Shown here in pieces: positions 6,457 to 9,350 of a stretch of DNA of 9,350 bases (positions are counted from its first letter, which is position 1; each line of letters starts with the position of its first letter). The notes beneath the pieces are model-generated. The model saw only the letters and a program-made list of their open reading frames with translations. It was not told the origin of the DNA and searched no databases. The stretch comes from an uncultured Gemella sp. (GTDB taxonomy: Bacteria; Bacillota; Bacilli; Staphylococcales; Gemellaceae). Location: positions 1 to 9,350 of the forward strand of contig CAMBPW010000033.1 of the NCBI GenBank assembly GCA_945869755.1, read 5' to 3'. The position numbers and the translations under genes were made by a program.

Positions 6457-6457
6457 A

Positions 6458-7846
6458 TTAAAAAATATTTGCAAATAAAATATCTAAACATTGATTTATA
6501 TTTTTTATCGGTACTAATTCTATACCTTTTGGAATTTCTAGTCCATTTTTGTTGCTATGTGGAATAAATATTCTTTTAAATCCGTGTTTTTTTGCTTCGT
6601 TTATTCTTTGTTCTATTCTACTAACTCTTCTTATTTCACCAGTAAGCCCAACTTCTCCAATAAAACAATCATACATATCAATAGCTCTATCTTTAAAACT
6701 TGATGCAACTGCAACTAAAACTCCTAAATCTACAGCAGGGTCATCAATTTTTACTCCGCCAGAAACTTTTACATAAACGTCTTGCTGTTGTAATAAATAT
6801 CCTGCTTTTTTCTCGAGTACAGCCATTAATAATACTAATTTATTGTATTCTAATCCTGTTGATATTCTTCTTGGATTGTTAAATGCTGTCGGTGTTGTTA
6901 GTGATTGAATTTCTACAAGAAGTGGTCTAGTTCCTTCCATTGTACCGACTATTGTTGCACCTGATAAATCTTTACTTCGCTCTTCTAAAAATATTTGCGA
7001 TGGATTTTCCATATCAACAAGACCAGATTGTCGCATTTCAAATATTCCTAATTCGTTTGTCGACCCAAATCTATTTTTTACAGCACGTAAAACTCTGTAT
7101 GAGTGATGATTTTCTCCTTCGAAATAAAGTACGGTGTCAACCATATGTTCTAACATTTTCGGACCTGCTATCGTTCCTTCTTTAGTTACATGCCCAACTA
7201 TAAAAATAGCAATGTTTAATTTTTTAGCAATTTTCATTAGTTGTTGTGTACATTCTCTAACTTGCGTTATACTTCCCGGAGAATTATCTAAATTAGCATT
7301 GTAAACTGTTTGTATAGAATCTATTATTAAAAATTTAGGTTTTATTTTTTTTATAATTTCATATATCAAATTTAAATCTGTTTGTGAATAGACATAAAGT
7401 TCTGACGTATCACTATTCATTCTATCAGCACGTATTTTCACTTGTCTAACTGATTCTTCTCCAGACACATATAAAACGTCATTATTTTTTGCTAAGTATG
7501 AAGAAATTTGAAGAAGTAACGTAGATTTTCCTATACCCGGATCTCCTCCTAGCAATACGAGTGAACCTGGTACAACCCCACCACCTAAAACTCTATTTAA
7601 TTCATTGCTATCTGTTAAAGTGCGTGGTACATCTTCTGTCGAAATATTTTTTAATTTTTCTACTTCTACTGTTACTTTTTGCCCAGTTTCTTCTGATAAA
7701 AATGCGTTATGTTTATCATTAACTTTTACTTCTTTTACTTCATCTAGTGTAGCCCAAGAATTACATCTTGGGCATTTTCCTAAATATTTTATAGTTTGAT
7801 AACCACAGGCACTACATTCATATTTTGTTGAAACTTTTTTTGCCAT
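6458..7846 (-). CDS. radA: DNA repair protein RadA (RecA-like ATPase with Lon-like domain)
   Basis: RadA (Sms) is a hexameric DNA-dependent ATPase that drives branch migration of recombination intermediates alongside RecA. The 462-residue length is standard. Visible in order are a four-cysteine zinc finger (Cys11, Cys14, Cys25, Cys28), a Walker A motif GDPGIGKS (101-108), Walker B FLIIDSIQT (about 172-180), the RadA-specific KNRFG motif (257-261), and a C-terminal Lon-protease-like fold (about 310-462) carrying SGGVKIDDPAVDLGV. The zinc finger at the very N-terminus supports the chosen ATG. The gene begins 8 nt after the clpC stop with only a weak AGGT-like ribosome site, suggesting co-transcription and translational coupling. 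A hairpin follows the stop. Nothing looks truncated or degenerate. Confidence 0.97.
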   Translation of the reverse strand: MAKKVSTKYECSACGYQTIKYLGKCPRCNSWATLDEVKEVKVNDKHNAFLSEETGQKVTVEVEKLKNISTEDVPRTLTDSNELNRVLGGGVVPGSLVLLGGDPGIGKSTLLLQISSYLAKNNDVLYVSGEESVRQVKIRADRMNSDTSELYVYSQTDLNLIYEIIKKIKPKFLIIDSIQTVYNANLDNSPGSITQVRECTQQLMKIAKKLNIAIFIVGHVTKEGTIAGPKMLEHMVDTVLYFEGENHHSYRVLRAVKNRFGSTNELGIFEMRQSGLVDMENPSQIFLEERSKDLSGATIVGTMEGTRPLLVEIQSLTTPTAFNNPRRISTGLEYNKLVLLMAVLEKKAGYLLQQQDVYVKVSGGVKIDDPAVDLGVLVAVASSFKDRAIDMYDCFIGEVGLTGEIRRVSRIEQRINEAKKHGFKRIFIPHSNKNGLEIPKGIELVPIKNINQCLDILFANIF

Positions 7847-7857
7847 ATTGTTACCTA
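7847..7857 (-). promoter_or_regulatory. clpC stop / radA translation-initiation junction
   Basis: On the minus strand the clpC stop TAG (7855-7857) overlaps the only purine-rich site before radA: TAGGT (7853-7857), then AACAAT, then the ATG. This is a much weaker ribosome site than the AAGGAGG sites of secG and rnr. With just 8 nt between the genes, ribosomes finishing ClpC probably help start RadA. Confidence 0.6.
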
Positions 7858-9350
7858 TTTACTTTTCACAACAAATTTATCTTTTTTGTAATCAATATTT
7901 ACTACTCCTGATAAATCTGGATTTTTTAATATTTCTTCACTCAATAAATCTTCAATATTTTTTTGTAAACTACGACGAAGTGGTCTCGCTCCGTATTCTT
8001 TTATGCTACCATCTTCAATAATTTTATCCATTGCTTTTTTAGTAAGTTTGATTTCTATTTCTTTTTCTTTTAGTCGTTTTGATAATCCATCTATCATTAG
8101 TAGTGCAATTTTTTCTAAATCTTCTTTTTCTAACGACTTAAATACTACGATATCATCAATTCTATTTAAAAATTCTGGACGATATTGTTTTTTCAATGCT
8201 TCCATCATAGTTTTTTGAACGTTTTGATAGTCATTTTTTATAGATTCACTACCTGCGAAACCTACAAATTTTTGATCTTTTAATTCATTAACACCGACAT
8301 TTGATGTCATAATTATTATCGTATTTCTAAAGTCAATAAGTCGCCCGTTGCTATCTGTTAATCTTCCATCATCTAAAACTTGTAATAAAATATTAAATAT
8401 TGACGGATGTGCTTTTTCTATTTCATCAAATAATACTACTGAATATGGTTTTTGACGTACTTTTTCTGAAAGTTGACCAGCATCATCATATCCTACATAT
8501 CCTGGAGGTGCTCCGATAAGTCTACTTATTGAATGTGGTTCCATATATTCACTCATATCTATTCTTATCATATTATCTTCTGAACCGAATAATGCTTCTG
8601 ATAAACTTTTTGCAAGTTCTGTTTTTCCTACTCCTGTTGGTCCTAAGAAAATGAAACTTCCTATCGGACGTTCTGCATCTTTAAATCCACTTCTTGCACG
8701 ACGTACAGATTTTGCTAAACTTATTACTGCATCATCTTGACCGACAACTCGTTTATGTAAAATTTCTTCAAGTTTTAACAGTTTTTCACTTTCTGTTTGC
8801 GTTAATTTTGTAACTGGTATTCCTGTCCAAGCTGCTAAAACTTCTGCTATGTCATCTTCTGTAATTTTTATTTTTTCTCTTTCTAATCTATCTTGCCAAG
8901 ATATTTTGAAGTTTTCTATTTTTTCTACTACTGCATTAATTTCATCACGTTTTTTCGCAGCAATTTCAAACTCTTGATTTTGAACTGCACTATCTTTTTC
9001 TTTACTTAGTTTTGTTAATTCTTCTTCGTATTCTTTTAACTCTTCTGGTGATTTGTAATAACGTAATTTTACTTTTGAACTTGCTTCGTCTATTAAGTCA
9101 ATCGCCTTATCTGGTAAACATCTGTCTGTTACATGTGTACTACTTAATTTAACAGCAGCTTCTATAGCTCTATCTGTAATTTCTACATTGTGATGTTCTT
9201 CGTATTTATGACGTAATCCTTGTAATATTTTTATAGAATTTTCGTTGTCCGGCTCTTCTACTTTAATAGGTTGGAATCTTCTTTCAAGTGCCGCGTCTTT
9301 TTCAAAATATTTTCTATATTCTTCTGTAGTTGTAGCTCCTATAACTTGAA
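7855..9350 (-). CDS. clpC: ATP-dependent Clp protease ATP-binding subunit ClpC, C-terminal 497 residues (start outside window)
   Basis: ClpC is an AAA+ unfoldase that feeds substrates to ClpP. The reading frame is open to the right edge. The methionine at 8569-8571 is internal, because the D2 Walker A motif lies upstream of it in the same frame. Fragment residues show the end of D1 (VIGATTTEEYRKYFEKDAALERRF, about 2-25) and the coiled-coil middle domain with a UVR-like stretch (about 97-140, KEKDSAVQNQEFE). The D2 module has Walker A GPTGVGKT (236-243), pore loop GYVGYDD (283-289), Walker B VVLFDE (304-309), arginine finger in PEFLNRID (Arg396) and sensor 2 GARPLRR (453-459). The loop tripeptide VGF (362-364) marks ClpP binding. 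The middle domain and a tail without a ClpB-type linker identify ClpC rather than ClpB. About 310 N-terminal residues are missing only because of the window edge. Confidence 0.97.
   Translation of the reverse strand, partial: QVIGATTTEEYRKYFEKDAALERRFQPIKVEEPDNENSIKILQGLRHKYEEHHNVEITDRAIEAAVKLSSTHVTDRCLPDKAIDLIDEASSKVKLRYYKSPEELKEYEEELTKLSKEKDSAVQNQEFEIAAKKRDEINAVVEKIENFKISWQDRLEREKIKITEDDIAEVLAAWTGIPVTKLTQTESEKLLKLEEILHKRVVGQDDAVISLAKSVRRARSGFKDAERPIGSFIFLGPTGVGKTELAKSLSEALFGSEDNMIRIDMSEYMEPHSISRLIGAPPGYVGYDDAGQLSEKVRQKPYSVVLFDEIEKAHPSIFNILLQVLDDGRLTDSNGRLIDFRNTIIIMTSNVGVNELKDQKFVGFAGSESIKNDYQNVQKTMMEALKKQYRPEFLNRIDDIVVFKSLEKEDLEKIALLMIDGLSKRLKEKEIEIKLTKKAMDKIIEDGSIKEYGARPLRRSLQKNIEDLLSEEILKNPDLSGVVNIDYKKDKFVVKSK

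Noticed and set aside
7855..8571. A separate 238-residue AAA+ gene starting at the methionine at 8569-8571
   Set aside because: The same frame stays open to the window edge and encodes the D2 Walker A motif, middle domain and D1 end of ClpC. The methionine is internal.

Overview
The window is chromosomal housekeeping DNA from a very AT-rich low-G+C Gram-positive bacterium (Bacillota, class Bacilli). The evidence is the clpC-radA-yacL string, a secG-rnr-smpB string, strong AAGGAGG-type ribosome binding sites, TTGACA/TATAAT-type promoters and A/T-ending codons. The base composition, the lack of disA between radA and yacL, and the two lactate permeases fit a Gemella-like organism. That genus assignment is inference from memory; no search was run.

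Every recognised gene lies on the minus strand, so the reading order is right to left. From 9350 to 6458 are the C-terminal part of ClpC (start outside the window) and RadA, 8 nt apart and very probably co-transcribed, closed by a hairpin at 6430-6456. From 6368 to 5227 the membrane-anchored PIN-TRAM protein YacL is read from its own extended -10 promoter. From 5220 to 2172 secG (own promoter), rnr and smpB form an export/RNA-quality-control operon. A strong terminator-like hairpin sits between secG and rnr, rnr and smpB overlap by 26 nt, and a long AT-only-looking hairpin ends the unit. From 2110 to 1 are two tandem LctP-family lactate permease paralogues: a complete 551-aa copy (379-2034) and, past its terminator, the first 66 codons of a second copy running off the left edge. 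Each has its own TTTACA-17-TATAAT promoter.

Functionally, ClpC (protein unfolding for ClpP), SmpB (trans-translation with tmRNA) and RNase R (decay of structured and non-stop RNA) belong to protein and RNA quality control. RadA serves recombination, SecG protein export and LctP lactate exchange. I found no mobile element, CRISPR array, rRNA, tRNA or tmRNA gene, and no convincing undescribed system. The points most worth checking are regulatory: the hairpin inside the secG-rnr operon, the shared element at the two lctP promoters, and the independent transcription of yacL.
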